DNA of 64,000 bases from Aurantiochytrium sp. KH105 (GCA_003116975.1 BGKB01000015.1:62001-126000), one strand, 5' to 3'; counted from the stretch's first letter, positions 43,201-51,626 are shown. A program made the numbers and translations. The notes: generated from the letters alone by a model not told the origin.

Positions 43201-45212
43201 TTCTGTTTGCGTCTATCTCCCATAGCAGTCTGACGTGCTGCCTTCATGCGTTCGAGATCGTCCTCAAAACCGAGCCAGTACAGCAAGCCCGTCTTCTTGT
43301 CGAAGTTCTCGTCAAAGTCAAGGTCAACATCACGAGGAACGTCCAGCAACAAGTTCTCCTTGCCACCTTCAACCGAAATTAGTTCATTTGCCAAGCTTGA
43401 GCCCAGCTCCTTGTGAACCCTGCGATTGAAGACACTGCAGAACGCTCCGTATTCGTGCATCGGATATCGGTATGCGCAACCTTCATGCGTGGTCGCACGC
43501 GGGTCGACATCATAAGTTTTTCCTTTGACAGCGAGTCTCAGCGGCCGTACGTAAGTCGGTACCGCCCACGTCGCCGTCTCGACGTAGTAGTCCATGCTGC
43601 GGTACATCGAGGCGGGCTTGAACCACTGAACGATGTTCTCATCAGCAACTCGAGAAGTGTCAGAAAGTACGTTCTGCGGCGTTGCAGACACGAGAAGACG
43701 CAGCACATTGTCTCCACTCAGATCTGGATGGTTGAGAAACGTATCGTGTGCGCCACCTTTTGTCGGCGCAAAGTGACACTCGTCGGCGATGATGACGAAG
43801 AGAGTCTTGGGGTTCCCAGCTTCCTTTATCATCTCCTTGAGGTGCTTATCCATCATGACCGCATATGGCACCTTGGTGTGCTTGAGCACGCGTCCGCCCT
43901 CGAGCTTTGCGCGTGTGACTCTGTCTGCAGTCTGTGACTGCAGGGAGTTGAAGTTTGGTGTAAGCACCACGAAGGAGACGCTGTTGAACTTGGACGTCCA
44001 GTCTGCGTCTATTTGACCAAAGAGGACCTGCTCGGCCTTGCGGAAGACCTCATCGGCGACCTCGCGTTGCTCAGGATGCGCGACATCAGGCTGAGGGGCG
44101 CCGACCCACTTGCGAGACACGCTCTGCTTCTGGAAGGCATCGCTCTTAACGTCCAATTTGGCACCAATCAGCGACGGTTTTTCGCCATCGCCGTCAAGCT
44201 CGTTGTCACGTGCTTCGTCAAATTCCATCGAGATATAATCGCGAAAGTCTTGTGCGAGAGGCAAGCCAAAGCTTGCAATCTCGCGAGTCACTTGTTCCCA
44301 CGCTCTCTCTGCGTATGCATCGTTGGACAAGAGCAGGTTGTTTACGAATGTCTGACGCCGTTCCAGATCGATCTCGAAGCGTGGTCTAATGAGCTCGATG
44401 GTTCCTTCCTGGCCATTCACTTCTTCGTTTGAGCTCTCCACGATGAAGACGATTTGTACAGGCCGATTAGCTGTCATGTCCTCATCGGCCTCCATCCCAT
44501 CATCTTCTTCCGCAGCAATATCCTCCTCCTCCTGACTCGCTCGACTTGATTCGAGAAGCTTACGAACCTTCTCAGCTGTTTTGGATGTGAACACGAGCAG
44601 AACACTCTCCGTAGAAGCGCCGTCCGCATCACGTATAAGTACAATGCGAGTTTCGGGTGCATCCGTTCGCGAAAGTGCTTCCTGCAGTTTAATTTGCAGA
44701 TCATCAGACTCTTCGAGATTGATGAAATGAGGAGCATTCCTTGCGAGCTGTCGGAGCGGTGGTAAATTGTGCTGGCTTGGAGCTGAGAGCGACTTTGCAG
44801 CAAGGTCTCTGAGAATCTCCGCGACATATATGGTGTCATTAGATGCACTGATCCGAGCTGTGTCATGATCAGGTTCATCTTCCAGTAACTTGGAATTTTG
44901 ATCGTCCTGCAATGCGTTGAGGCAAAGCGCAAAGAGCTCTAGGCCCTCCACTTCTTCCGAGTACTTTTTTTTTAGACCAGCGACATCGTCCAGCCCGATT
45001 TCTGTCGAATCGCCTTCCTCTATACTCGGCGTCCACCAGACCCGTAGAAGCTGCGAGAGCGCCTCGATATCGACCTCGTCCCGAAGCGCCTTCAAGGCCT
45101 TCGGACTATTCTCGACCTCTTCTTCGGAGCTCGTTGCCGGGCTCGCGTTGAGCACGAGCACAAGAGGTCGTTCGGAACCGCCCTCTCGGGCCTTCGTGCG
45201 TTTGCTCGCCAT
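37236..45212 (-). CDS. Giant protein: circularly permuted SF2 helicase-like module plus TAGT/GREB1-like glycosyltransferase module
   Basis: Predicted 2658 residues in one uninterrupted frame, ATG at 45212. Helicase-type motifs occur in permuted order. A Z1-like LTPNFNSLQSQ (about 418) comes first, then DECH (D477-H480), SATPQ (about 509) and QEFGRVCRYPG (about 1132-1142). Only after these comes a Walker A-like QCQQGKTGA (K1348, T1349). A GT-A-like module follows: IILSLPESM, GIGYARLFIQLAAHQLG, WILDDNVD (D1764-N1766, metal/sugar binding) and FGEDVEFNHLV (E1907-D1908, candidate catalytic acidic pair), then a NRFFHHKK segment. Known from memory: GREB1 and bacterial/phage relatives pair a permuted SF2 module with the TET/JBP-associated glycosyltransferase. 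A Ser-rich, basic region (about 1940-2270) has nuclear-signal-like clusters, and three similar helical repeats end the protein. A role in glycosylating DNA bases or nuclear proteins is inference. Flanking DNA is repeat-rich. Confidence 0.8.
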   Translation of the reverse strand: MASKRTKAREGGSERPLVLVLNASPATSSEEEVENSPKALKALRDEVDIEALSQLLRVWWTPSIEEGDSTEIGLDDVAGLKKKYSEEVEGLELFALCLNALQDDQNSKLLEDEPDHDTARISASNDTIYVAEILRDLAAKSLSAPSQHNLPPLRQLARNAPHFINLEESDDLQIKLQEALSRTDAPETRIVLIRDADGASTESVLLVFTSKTAEKVRKLLESSRASQEEEDIAAEEDDGMEADEDMTANRPVQIVFIVESSNEEVNGQEGTIELIRPRFEIDLERRQTFVNNLLLSNDAYAERAWEQVTREIASFGLPLAQDFRDYISMEFDEARDNELDGDGEKPSLIGAKLDVKSDAFQKQSVSRKWVGAPQPDVAHPEQREVADEVFRKAEQVLFGQIDADWTSKFNSVSFVVLTPNFNSLQSQTADRVTRAKLEGGRVLKHTKVPYAVMMDKHLKEMIKEAGNPKTLFVIIADECHFAPTKGGAHDTFLNHPDLSGDNVLRLLVSATPQNVLSDTSRVADENIVQWFKPASMYRSMDYYVETATWAVPTYVRPLRLAVKGKTYDVDPRATTHEGCAYRYPMHEYGAFCSVFNRRVHKELGSSLANELISVEGGKENLLLDVPRDVDLDFDENFDKKTGLLYWLGFEDDLERMKAARQTAMGDRRKQNYRVGASGTPFFCDTDINDNFVDCLPRRRQRVLKDDAFDVVRGHANRSFGKRGADKRKQKKIKVAESTPLYDGHIIMADYLLSLTYLAVYRIDHDNLWNRDLSREDIFAPLEENDVRRLALDDEKLKAFALHLGFADRVWPDVAHDKDKEVGRFEIADDNKEASVPPKEVSVQHLLKVLLEATVRSAWSELNDLIDKDELQALASRFNEEWVKEAKSLAAGNHDTPAHWQIALQYVISEKLERNREDRAESQGNTSQAWYNETDRLLHDLLDVDPKYRTGRMAVIRVYETDENLSIRNFLRSALGKLGLTSDDHGGLISVVADVGGSDGKKRTPEGKVVQKVARRATSLFTQLEPWTLTRDLRHPSNQKEAETERETIVDRVNKSFAEAQAQEAEARKHLGAASHTLPSKAVQKTAKYEDLENLPTIVILCEKGRMGDTFPHSFRFLDIRLRSSKTYSTFVQEFGRVCRYPGLDSSTAVTFEVSEEKDWATLEEELDYLIAKIGVRKYFTKGWSYAVLDPGQEVRFHADSELQLKSGFRTALGNVNDGRARFGRWTVKRYVHVLPTVLMNAERYNAQLQKAIEHKYRDTEGRRRIDQCIPGPLDLYLSAGRRRAAAAPCPRVETIEEEKDIINPMHDIEAYRGRSLRVTRQIKHYDGGRKGGDDPRRLLLMAQCQQGKTGAYLHFLHLLKERVELAIPVPPDALPLVARAEWTLPHWRNLIVSAQPPLSNFYNRLQTSQYDTSIMQQRTLVLMLASENESNWQEAYLDYLLDEDGEAVQCKAGKGKIDNLSKKLAQEYTAPFNGSRCTNPKLAFVCVNFDGRFSSIKEDARANLILPNDTVQLYNILGNSAANGTPAVTSLGHRVRLARQHVQRQLWDAGSRRENMDQLKTDWADRFTQSMKAANAYESVAARSNSPEFNGKYHRKQYVVKDVKLVGEGVCLSAPYAGFHDLNLKEDAHNVQINVGKRKLLNVERHAKKHGMGKVDDATAVRWVFVPSYNRAGVALVDYEKAIPRDDSGKPTVVCIVVRSGKQFDDYVAAYGSAHIILSLPESMASKTSEGSRVYADRGGIGYARLFIQLAAHQLGLPWVWILDDNVDVCYERKLVDKVPANALSACPDACTFSTVMTGVESIVHNEKEKLTEAHHQKRMKKCKPEGPVLRKSPAPEASNQNAGTKEELTGGSDQYGLIGIRRDPRARQTESKHPFMVTYSVYSFVYMNVTSTVNAGVLFPVKTFGEDVEFNHLVDEAGLVCLKVNRFFHHKKNLKLSAKEKRERAAELSPCFTELAEALDHFGKLNGGLRPASFWSNLVPDRFEQDKRWAAEFWDRFTGGADARPLNALLTCFLEASRDDAYNRIAVRTAGELSNLLLVVRDEDINAFSEIADADDGINLFGGKEQLKIYRKARVDKPFPTRLLIVGAEPSPTSQRSLGATEASSSGLGTEAPKGSVRGELGALLEAEPDLSGATVQHAADGPGSDSAGPSASRIGQKRRSEVDSSSDEKRQKKNQSQDLNESNAVLPNGTASADEDEVVEVASSNGEANRVRVPSRDHFSRGSKRTRTQERVNYNEDAYYARVSQSPSSPTQVTQTKSSTLPNQSSAALTLSQDSREMIKTELKRFKEKESRLPDAFYGHALENLSKCTNLEDFKISMNFRLLQAKGVIPAGEQENVKKAINAFKERLRKLFFVRRPASSPTSASEGVPVPASSQQETEPASGLASERASLESSPTPDQRPGEISFEGIRRIVQAQLKLFQKEESGERALPAEFFDYAHKLLDSESCKDLDSFRKAITVGALNRATDRGDLKGNYTADIHKNELDLFKKRLNRAIQKDQSVEHSASSDHDAPRRQSRDGEASTLNVALEPSQNFITDEAAATGQSPVPSRPGPSQTEVPRKLGQKPGDLPMDKLRELLKSALEDHDSRMPEGFYDHARRKLQDTGYYCEFKRALAIQSLKREKMLESFTEEQMKELDKAIKALKQKMDRKVTGRKK

Positions 45213-45249
45213 GGCCTTCGCGTGTGCTTGCTAGCAAAGCCTCACCTTC

Positions 45250-45885
45250 ACGAGTGAGTTGAAGTTCTGGATTGCCATGTCTTTGTCCGGCTCGCCGCCG
45301 CCGCGTATCTCACGTTCAACGACTCCAAACAACTTGGTCAGCGGTGATTGGACGGGATGTATCCATCGAAGTTATCCAACTTTGGCATAAATGACCTGGG
45401 TTAGACAAAATTCACCTCCCTCCGCGCGCAAGCTGAATTTTGAATTCCATGTATACTTCCAGGGCAGCTCAACGACTCTGAAGAACTTGGTCAGCGGTGA
45501 TTGGACATTGACTTTGGTCAGTGGTGTGGAGAATGAACCAACGTTTCTACCTTTGACGAGACTAGAGTTGACTATAGCCCACCTCCGCGCGCGAGCTCAA
45601 GTTTTGGATGCCATACTTTCATTCAACTTGTCAGCGCGGACCTGTGTCACTTTCAACGACTGTGAACGACTTGCTTCGAGAGTAGCTTACTGAAGCAAGG
45701 TAATCGTGCCATAATGGAAACTTACAAACCACCTCCGCGCGCAACTGCTCGCTGAAGGTTCTGCATTCAATGCTTCTGTCCAACTTGACAGCTCGGACCG
45801 TGTCCGTCACGTGCATGGCCCGCCCGGCCCCCGGACGCCCAGGCCGCCGTCCGTGTCACTTTCAACGGCTCTGAACGACAAAAAT
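45250..45885. repeat. Degenerate repeat family upstream of the giant gene, about five copies
   Basis: Recurring blocks: CAACGACTC..AA.AACTTGGTCAGCGGTGATTGGAC (45317, 45470), CACCTCCGCGCGC.AGCT..A.TTTTG (about 45413, 45583, 45730) and GTGTCACTTTCAACGACTCTGAACGAC (about 45645, 45849). The order within a unit is kept but copies differ by indels and substitutions, so this is an old tandem array of roughly 120-150-bp units. It starts about 40 bp upstream of the giant gene's start codon. Confidence 0.75.
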
Positions 45886-46249
45886 ACCCTGCGGGGCTAA
45901 AGCACCCGCGATCTGAAGTGCGTTTTTTCCGATGGAATTGTCCGATGGAATTGTTTTTTTGATTATATCCGTAGCCGAGGGAGCCGGTCTTGACGAAGGA
46001 CGTCTTGTAGAAGAAGAAGTCTTGGGAGTAGGCCAATGAATAAGAGCTTCCTCGGCGCGCAGTAGCGGCTTCGTCAAAGTCATGAAGCGGTACGTTCTTG
46101 TAGAAATCTTGAATGAGGCGGTCTGCAGTTGCTTTGAGTGCGATTGCCTTGTCCTTGTTGCCGTGAGCAATCTCGTGAAGATATATTGCGGCAGAAAGCC
46201 GCGCTTGGAGGTAATGAACATCGGGCGCCTGGTTCTCATCCGCGTTCAT
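45767..46249 (-). pseudogene. Possible remnant of a protein gene carrying an HEXXH-like motif
   Basis: From ATG 46249 an open frame of 160 codons begins MNADENQAPDVHYLQARLSA and contains IYLHEIAHGNKDKAIAL, i.e. an HEIAH zinc-protease-like motif in a credible helix, then FYKNVPLHDFDE. After about 60-80 residues the sequence turns into low-complexity text overlapping the degenerate repeat array. The frame upstream of the ATG is also sensible for a few codons and then stops; another minus-strand frame with protein-like text lies at 46246-46476. This looks like a broken gene, but chance is possible and no family is assigned. Confidence 0.3.
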
Positions 46250-46479
46250 GTAGGTCGAAGCGATGCCCGGGGCAGCAGGTGGCGCCCTTGCTGGCGGCTG
46301 GCGAAGCTGATTCTGCACTTGCAAATATCGTAGCACAACTTGCCGAATTCAACCGCGCAGTTCGAGTCTGAAAGTCCGATTGAGTTAAGCGCAGAACTAT
46401 CATTACGGGTCAACGGTCCCGTTCCTGTCGTGTAGTACACCGCAACCGCCACATCCCGAACAGAGTGTGATTTCAAGAG

Positions 46480-47391
46480 CGTCGGAAATGAACTATTAAC
46501 GTTGCACGTGGCCAGCAGCGTATCAGCAGCAGATGATGGCTTCAGCAGCAGCAGCAGCAGATGGCTCCATCACTCATCTGCAGCTGAGGGAACGCCTGCG
46601 CCGCTTTGGTTCATCGGTTCTTTTTCTCTCATCACCTCTCAGCTCGGAGTGCGAGGAGCCATTCTGTGCTCCACTCTTTCAAGCCTGCGGCGACTGAAGA
46701 TTGATAGGTTCTCGCCGGGATTCCCACCCTGGAGAGCTCGGCATTGCTCATTGTTATGGCTCGTCTGCCTGCCCCCGATATGTGCGCGAAGTTGCATCAA
46801 GCAAGCGCGCTTGAGAGCATAAAGACTTGGTCGAATCACACCAATAAGCGCAGCCTTTGCTCAATGATTGTCTTTTACCGCAATGTTCGCAAGAACGAGA
46901 GCAAGTTCAATAGTGTCTATGCTTGAACCTGCATTTCCTACAACATCAACTCTTGCATTGGTCACGCTTGAACTCCTTGTGGGACTTCGCACCAGCAAGG
47001 TATTTTGACGTGAAGTCCGGGTTTCGCCCGCTGTACAAGGGCCTTATCGCCTAGCTACAAAGGTCGCGTCATCGCCACAATCGGAAGGCCCATCCCGCAC
47101 CTTTGTTTCTCTCCATTCATTTGCTGAGAGTGTTGGAGAGCTGTCGTTGCTGTTGTTCTTGTTTTCGTTAAACGCACGCGCCACAGCCTGCTTTCGATGC
47201 CCTCCCTGTTGCTGATGCTGTGGCGTGAACGCTCCACACGCTTCTTTCTCATTAACTTTGCTGTGGTATTAGCGCTCCCCACTGCCTATCTTTGTCTTTC
47301 GCACTGCGGTATGTATGCTCCTCAGATTTACTATCGCTGAGGTATGCGCGCCCCGCACTCTTCTCAAAACTGGTTCACAAGGCAAAATATG
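46480..47391. other. Spacer with no recognised gene
   Basis: Moderate-GC DNA with a short AGC/CAG run (about 46545-46560). No frame longer than about 105 codons and no domain-like translation is seen. Confidence 0.45.
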
Positions 47392-47825
47392 CATTTGCGA
47401 GTTAAAATTCTGCACTTGCATCAAGTCGAGCTCCACTTACTACCATGGTTACTCTTTATCTACCATTGACTTGTAAAAAATTCTTCATTTACATAGCTAA
47501 TTCTACACTTGCAAGCATTACAGATTCACTTGTCGACTAGGCGCCCTCTTCATTTAGCCCCTGGCAGCGCAGCTAGCAGGCCAAACAGCAAGTCCAAGGA
47601 GTGATTCTGCACTTGCGATGGGCGGTTCTGCACTTGCAAATGTGTCGAGCAGCACTTGCAATCTGCAGCTGGGTGTTGAGCCAATGCCCCGCTCAATATG
47701 GACAGTAAGGCCGGCTGGTCACTGCTGCAAAGACTGGATAATAGTAGAGCAAATGACTTGCTGCCACTTGCAAGCCGGATTGCTCGACTTGCCATGGTTG
47801 CTGGATAGCTATTGTAGACACTTGG
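47392..47825 (+). repeat. Quasi-periodic CACTTGC elements, about 21-bp phase
   Basis: CACTTGC or one-mismatch forms start at 47392 (CATTTGC), 47413, 47434 (CACTTAC), 47506, 47527 (CACTTGT), 47610, 47631, 47653, 47765 and 47786 (GACTTGC). Within clusters the spacing is 21, 21 / 21 / 21, 22 / 21 bp. Sequence between copies is not conserved. A CACTTGG at 47819 is 33 bp further. Confidence 0.65.
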
Positions 47826-48102
47826 AAGAGGAAAACAGCCCTATTTGACAAGCGATTGAACCGAGAGTTCGTGGAGACGCGACCGTGCGAAAGACGCCGC
47901 AATTGTCAAATTTCTGCACAAGTTTGCAGCTAATTCTACACTTGCAAGCATTACAGATTCACTTGTCGACTAGGCGCCCTCTTCATTTAGCCCCTGGCAG
48001 CGCAGCTAGCAGGCCAAACAGCAAAAGCGATTGAACCGAGAGTTCGTGGAGACGCGACCGTGCGAAAGACGCCGCAATTGTCAAATTTCTGCACAAGTTT
48101 GC
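47495..48102. repeat. Mosaic duplication: block A (97 bp) twice and block B (78 bp) twice
   Basis: Block A occurs at 47495-47591 and 47928-48024; block B occurs at 47850-47927 and 48025-48102. The second A is flanked seamlessly by the two B copies (B-A-B), while the first A stands alone 433 bp upstream. Copies appear identical by eye, so the event is recent. Confidence 0.9.
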
Positions 48103-48573
48103 CCCCCGAGTAATAAATCAGTGCTGAAAACGCACTTCAGAAATTTTGACAGGTTCCCAAGACCCATTGTCAAGACGATGTCAGATCGAAGGGGCTGTGA
48201 CGCGAGTGCAGCGCCTGCTTCCAAAGATGGCCGCTTCGAGACCGTTTGGGGCTGATAGTAATCCTGAAGAACTTCAGGCCTGTCAATTTTGGAACCCAGG
48301 AAAAGGTCAATGGCTGAAAAGCACGGAGACTGTGACAGAATGCCAAAGGGTAATTGATCCAATCTTTCTGGAATTTCACTCGCGCGTCTCTTCTCATTTC
48401 GAAAGAGCTGACCTGTTTCGCGCATGAGTACTTTCCATGAGCAACAATGAGATCGCACAAGCCAGAGAGTAGGCCTATAAAAAAAGAAGAAAGAATAAAT
48501 CACGAGGATAAATAGGAAACATCAGCGGCCGGGTCAAAAACGTGCTCGCTGGCACGAGCAGGAGGGAATGGAA
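48103..48573. other. Spacer 3' of the second Myb gene
   Basis: No supportable gene. A minus-strand frame of about 140 codons (48081-48503) has no domain-like content. An A-rich patch near 48478-48500 may belong to the 3' region of the Myb transcript. Confidence 0.4.
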
Positions 48574-50181
48574 TTAGTACAATTTGAGAAGGGAGCGCAC
48601 GCGCTGGTCGTCGCCATGACGATGATGCTGGTTGCGCTGTTCCTGGACAAAGAGGGCAGCGGCAGAGAGTGGCAAGAGGGCGTCCGAGTTGGCCAAGGCC
48701 AGCGCCAGCTGCAGTGTTGACGAAGAAAGTCCGCCTGGGTTCGACGCAGACGTCGCGGCGCCGTTTTGCACGGGCTGCGACTGCAAAAAGTCGTCGCGGG
48801 ACATTGATGACGAAGACGACGCTAGTGATGTGTGGCGTTCAAAGTCTTGGTGCCTGTTGTGGGGGTTATTAAATTGCGTCGCTGAGGATGATGCCGGCGG
48901 AGGGGGCGCGCGATTTTCGATCGAGTCTGCAGCATCGAGGGGCTCGGCTGCGGCGCTGTGCGACTTGAAGTTGTGAAAGGTTTGTCGGTATGCGTGTGGC
49001 TGCTGTTGCTGCTGCGGTGCATAGTGATGGTATTGTTGTTGTTGCTGCTGCTGAGCCTGGCGCTGAAGACGCCACTCGCGGTTGGCATGGGGCGCGAGGA
49101 TATCGAGGAGAGACTCATCGGCACCTTCGGGGTACGCGGATCGTGCGCGTTTAGTAGGATGAAGAGCGCCAATGCTGAGAGGGCCGAGGTCCGGACTCGA
49201 GAGCGTGGATCCAGGAATGTTCCGGCTCGAGGCCGCCAATGCCTCGGCGTCCATCCAGGGAGCGGATCGCTTCGAGGACGAGCGACTCAGCTTGCCCATG
49301 GCGCCGTGGGTCTGGCGCTCGTCCTCGGCGAATTCTTCCGAGGCGAACGAGGGGTGACGCGTTTCGGGCGCGAGCATGTCTGGGAGCGGGACGGTCTGCG
49401 GACTTGCCATGTCCGAATGCGATGGGCGCAGCGTGCGCATCTGGCCCGCGTGCTGGTGGTGAATCTGGTTGTGGTGCTGCTGTTGCAAGGCGTGCGTCTG
49501 TGGGGACAGTGGGGTCGTTGCGGCCACAGATGTGGACGTGTTGGCTTGCGGCTGGCTTTGCGCGGCAGACGAGGGCACGAGCTTGCGCACACCGGCAGAC
49601 TCGATGAATCGTTCCACCAGATCAGCATATCTTGCGGTACGAAAGAGCTGCTCGGCGGCTCCCGGGAGAAGTGGGCGCTCGGAGACGCCGTTCCGGAGTA
49701 CGAGGAAGCGAGTCTTGACGCCGTTCCGTGTGCGGTTGGGCATGCGCTCGGCAATGATGCTCCACTTGGATCCCATGAGTTTGTGGAGCGCCATGAGGTC
49801 GGCGTCGTCCTTGGCAGTCCAAACGCGGCGGCTCGCGCGAAGGATGGACTTGAAGCGGATCTTGACGCTGTTTTCTGTGCGTCCATCGAGTTGTCTCGCG
49901 ATGAGGGCCCACTGGTTGCCGACTTTGAGCTGGTTCTCGATGAGTGTGGCGTCCTCTTCGCAGGACCACTCGGACTTGTTAATATCGGGGCAGAGGTTGA
50001 AGCGCCATCGCTCGCGGCACTGCTTGGCGCTGCGTCCGGGCAGGTGCGTGGCGACGTCTCCCCAGCTGCCGTTGAGGACGATGGCGCCGTTGCTCAGTCG
50101 CTGCACGCCGGCCTGCGCCAGCACGCGCTTGAGGACGACGTCCTCCTCGTTGGACCACGTGAGTTTCTTGGCCGAGGGCAT
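48574..50181 (-). CDS. Three-repeat Myb (SANT) transcription factor, paralogue of the 23.8-26.5 kb gene
   Basis: Predicted 535 residues from ATG 50181 (MPSAKKLTWSNEED); the frame is open further upstream but without a convincing context. The three Myb repeats begin almost at the N-terminus: about residues 6-60 (LTWSNEED, GRSAKQCRERW), 62-112 (EWSCEEDATLIENQ) and 114-163 (RVWTAKDDADLMALH), each with well-spaced aromatic residues. The Myb block is shared with the paralogue, including KIRFKSILRASRR and NRTRNGVKTRF. The long C-terminus is Gln/His/Ser-rich, with CAG-type codon runs, as in many activation domains. R1R2R3 proteins bind C/TAACNG-type sites; targets here are unknown. The upstream region is a 6.5-kb repeat-rich gene-free stretch, as for the paralogue. 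Confidence 0.87.
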   Translation of the reverse strand: MPSAKKLTWSNEEDVVLKRVLAQAGVQRLSNGAIVLNGSWGDVATHLPGRSAKQCRERWRFNLCPDINKSEWSCEEDATLIENQLKVGNQWALIARQLDGRTENSVKIRFKSILRASRRVWTAKDDADLMALHKLMGSKWSIIAERMPNRTRNGVKTRFLVLRNGVSERPLLPGAAEQLFRTARYADLVERFIESAGVRKLVPSSAAQSQPQANTSTSVAATTPLSPQTHALQQQHHNQIHHQHAGQMRTLRPSHSDMASPQTVPLPDMLAPETRHPSFASEEFAEDERQTHGAMGKLSRSSSKRSAPWMDAEALAASSRNIPGSTLSSPDLGPLSIGALHPTKRARSAYPEGADESLLDILAPHANREWRLQRQAQQQQQQQYHHYAPQQQQQPHAYRQTFHNFKSHSAAAEPLDAADSIENRAPPPPASSSATQFNNPHNRHQDFERHTSLASSSSSMSRDDFLQSQPVQNGAATSASNPGGLSSSTLQLALALANSDALLPLSAAALFVQEQRNQHHRHGDDQRVRSLLKLY

Positions 50182-50255
50182 GCTGCTCTCTCGCTCGGTC
50201 CCCCTTTTCTCCCCTTGCTCGCGAGGCAACGCAGCGTGCTCGCGTGCGAATGCAG

Positions 50256-50276
50256 GAATGAATGAATGAATGAATG
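50256..50276. repeat. GAAT tetranucleotide run upstream of the second Myb gene
   Basis: Five AATG units 75-95 bp upstream of the start codon, so it may lie in the promoter or 5' leader. Confidence 0.85.
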
Positions 50277-50632
50277 TCAGGCGCGTGCGTGGACCGGGCG
50301 GGGGGCCTGGGCTTCCCGGCAGGCAGTTCCGGGTTTGGCTCTCCGGGTCCGCCTGGGACACACGGAGGACCGGGAGGTCGAACTTGCGTCAGCCCACGTC
50401 ACGCCGCTCTCCTTTCTCTCGCCCGCCCGCTCGCTCGCTCTCTCTGGGGACGGCGGCGGTCCGGCGCGAGCCAGCAAGCAGTGTAGCAGGCGGCAGCTAG
50501 ACCAGACCAGGAGGACGCTCTCGCGGCGCTGTCTGTCCCTGGAGGGCCCGGATCGGTATGACTGGCGGACCGTCGTTCCAGGTCTCACGTGAGGCTCGCG
50601 GCGACACCGGCGGTCGCCCTGCGCCGTCTGTA

Positions 50633-50735
50633 TGTCTGTCTGTCTGTCTGTCTGTCAGTCAGCCTGGCGGCGAGGAGGCCGGGTTCGGGTGCAGCTTGGC
50701 TTGGCTTGGCTTGGCTTGGCTTGGCTTGGCTTCGG
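50633..50735. repeat. GTCT run and GGCTT run
   Basis: GTCT units at 50633-50660 and GGCTT units at 50695-50735. Both have counterparts (GACA at 30785, TTGGC at 27643) upstream of the first Myb gene. Confidence 0.85.
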
Positions 50736-51060
50736 CTTTGGCTTTGGCGGCCTTTCAGCGCGCGCGTTTTGAACGAGTTCGAGGGTTCGAAGCAGGCGGC
50801 ACGCAGCAGCGTACGCCGCGATCTCGCGAGGAGGAGGGCGGCGGCGACGACGGCCAAGGTACAGATGGAGACGGAGACGGAGACGGCGCTCGCCTGCTTG
50901 CCTAATTCGTCGTTTGAACCGAGTTTTCCGCCGCGACGAGGACGATTGCCTCCAGTCCGATGCGCTGCGGGTCTGTCTGTCTCTCTCTCTCCCTGCCTGC
51001 AGCCACTCCGCTCCGCTCGGCTCGCGGGGTGCCTCGCTCGCCTCGCCTCGCCTCGCTTCG

Positions 51061-51087
51061 CGTGCGTGCGTGCGTGCGTGCGTGCGA
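51061..51087. repeat. GTGC tetranucleotide run
   Basis: Six GTGC units in the gene-free stretch. Confidence 0.85.
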
Positions 51088-51600
51088 GGGCGCGGGGAAG
51101 AGGGGACGCCCGCTCGCGCTCTCAGGGCGGCTGGCTCGATTCGGGTCTGCGTACCGAGGTGGGAGGCCGCAAAAAAAGGATGCGCTTGTTCTTGGCTCGC
51201 TCCGCCGCGCCTTCTCCCCCACTGCCCCCCCCCCCCCTCCTCCCTCTCTCTGTGCGTCTGGCGCGCATTACTTTTTACTTCTTCTTTCTTCCTGGCTGCC
51301 TGCGCCTCTCGTTCAGAGAGAAAGAAAAGAATGAAAGAAGGAAAAAAGGAAAGAACCATGCGCCGTGCTGCTGCGCCGCGCCTTCCTGGTCCTGCGGCAC
51401 GCACGGGTGCGTCCACGGCTCCCTCCCTCCCTTCCTCCCTCCACCCGTGCGTGCATCAGCATGCGTCCATGCGATCGCTCGAGGCGCGCCCGAAGTCGTG
51501 AAAACCGCTTTGAAGCACTTTGAAATAAATAATCCAAAGCGCGCTCGCCCGCCGCCGCCGATTCAGACTCGCCCGCACCCGCACCAAACCAAACCAATTC

Positions 51601-51626
51601 CAGCCCAGCCCAGCCCAGCCCAGCCC
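51601..51626. repeat. CCCAG pentanucleotide run
   Basis: Five CAGCC units in the gene-free stretch. Confidence 0.85.

Noticed and set aside
37236-45212. Giant protein as an intact transposon or viral insertion
   Set aside because: No terminal inverted repeats, target-site duplication, integrase, polymerase or capsid gene is visible beside it.
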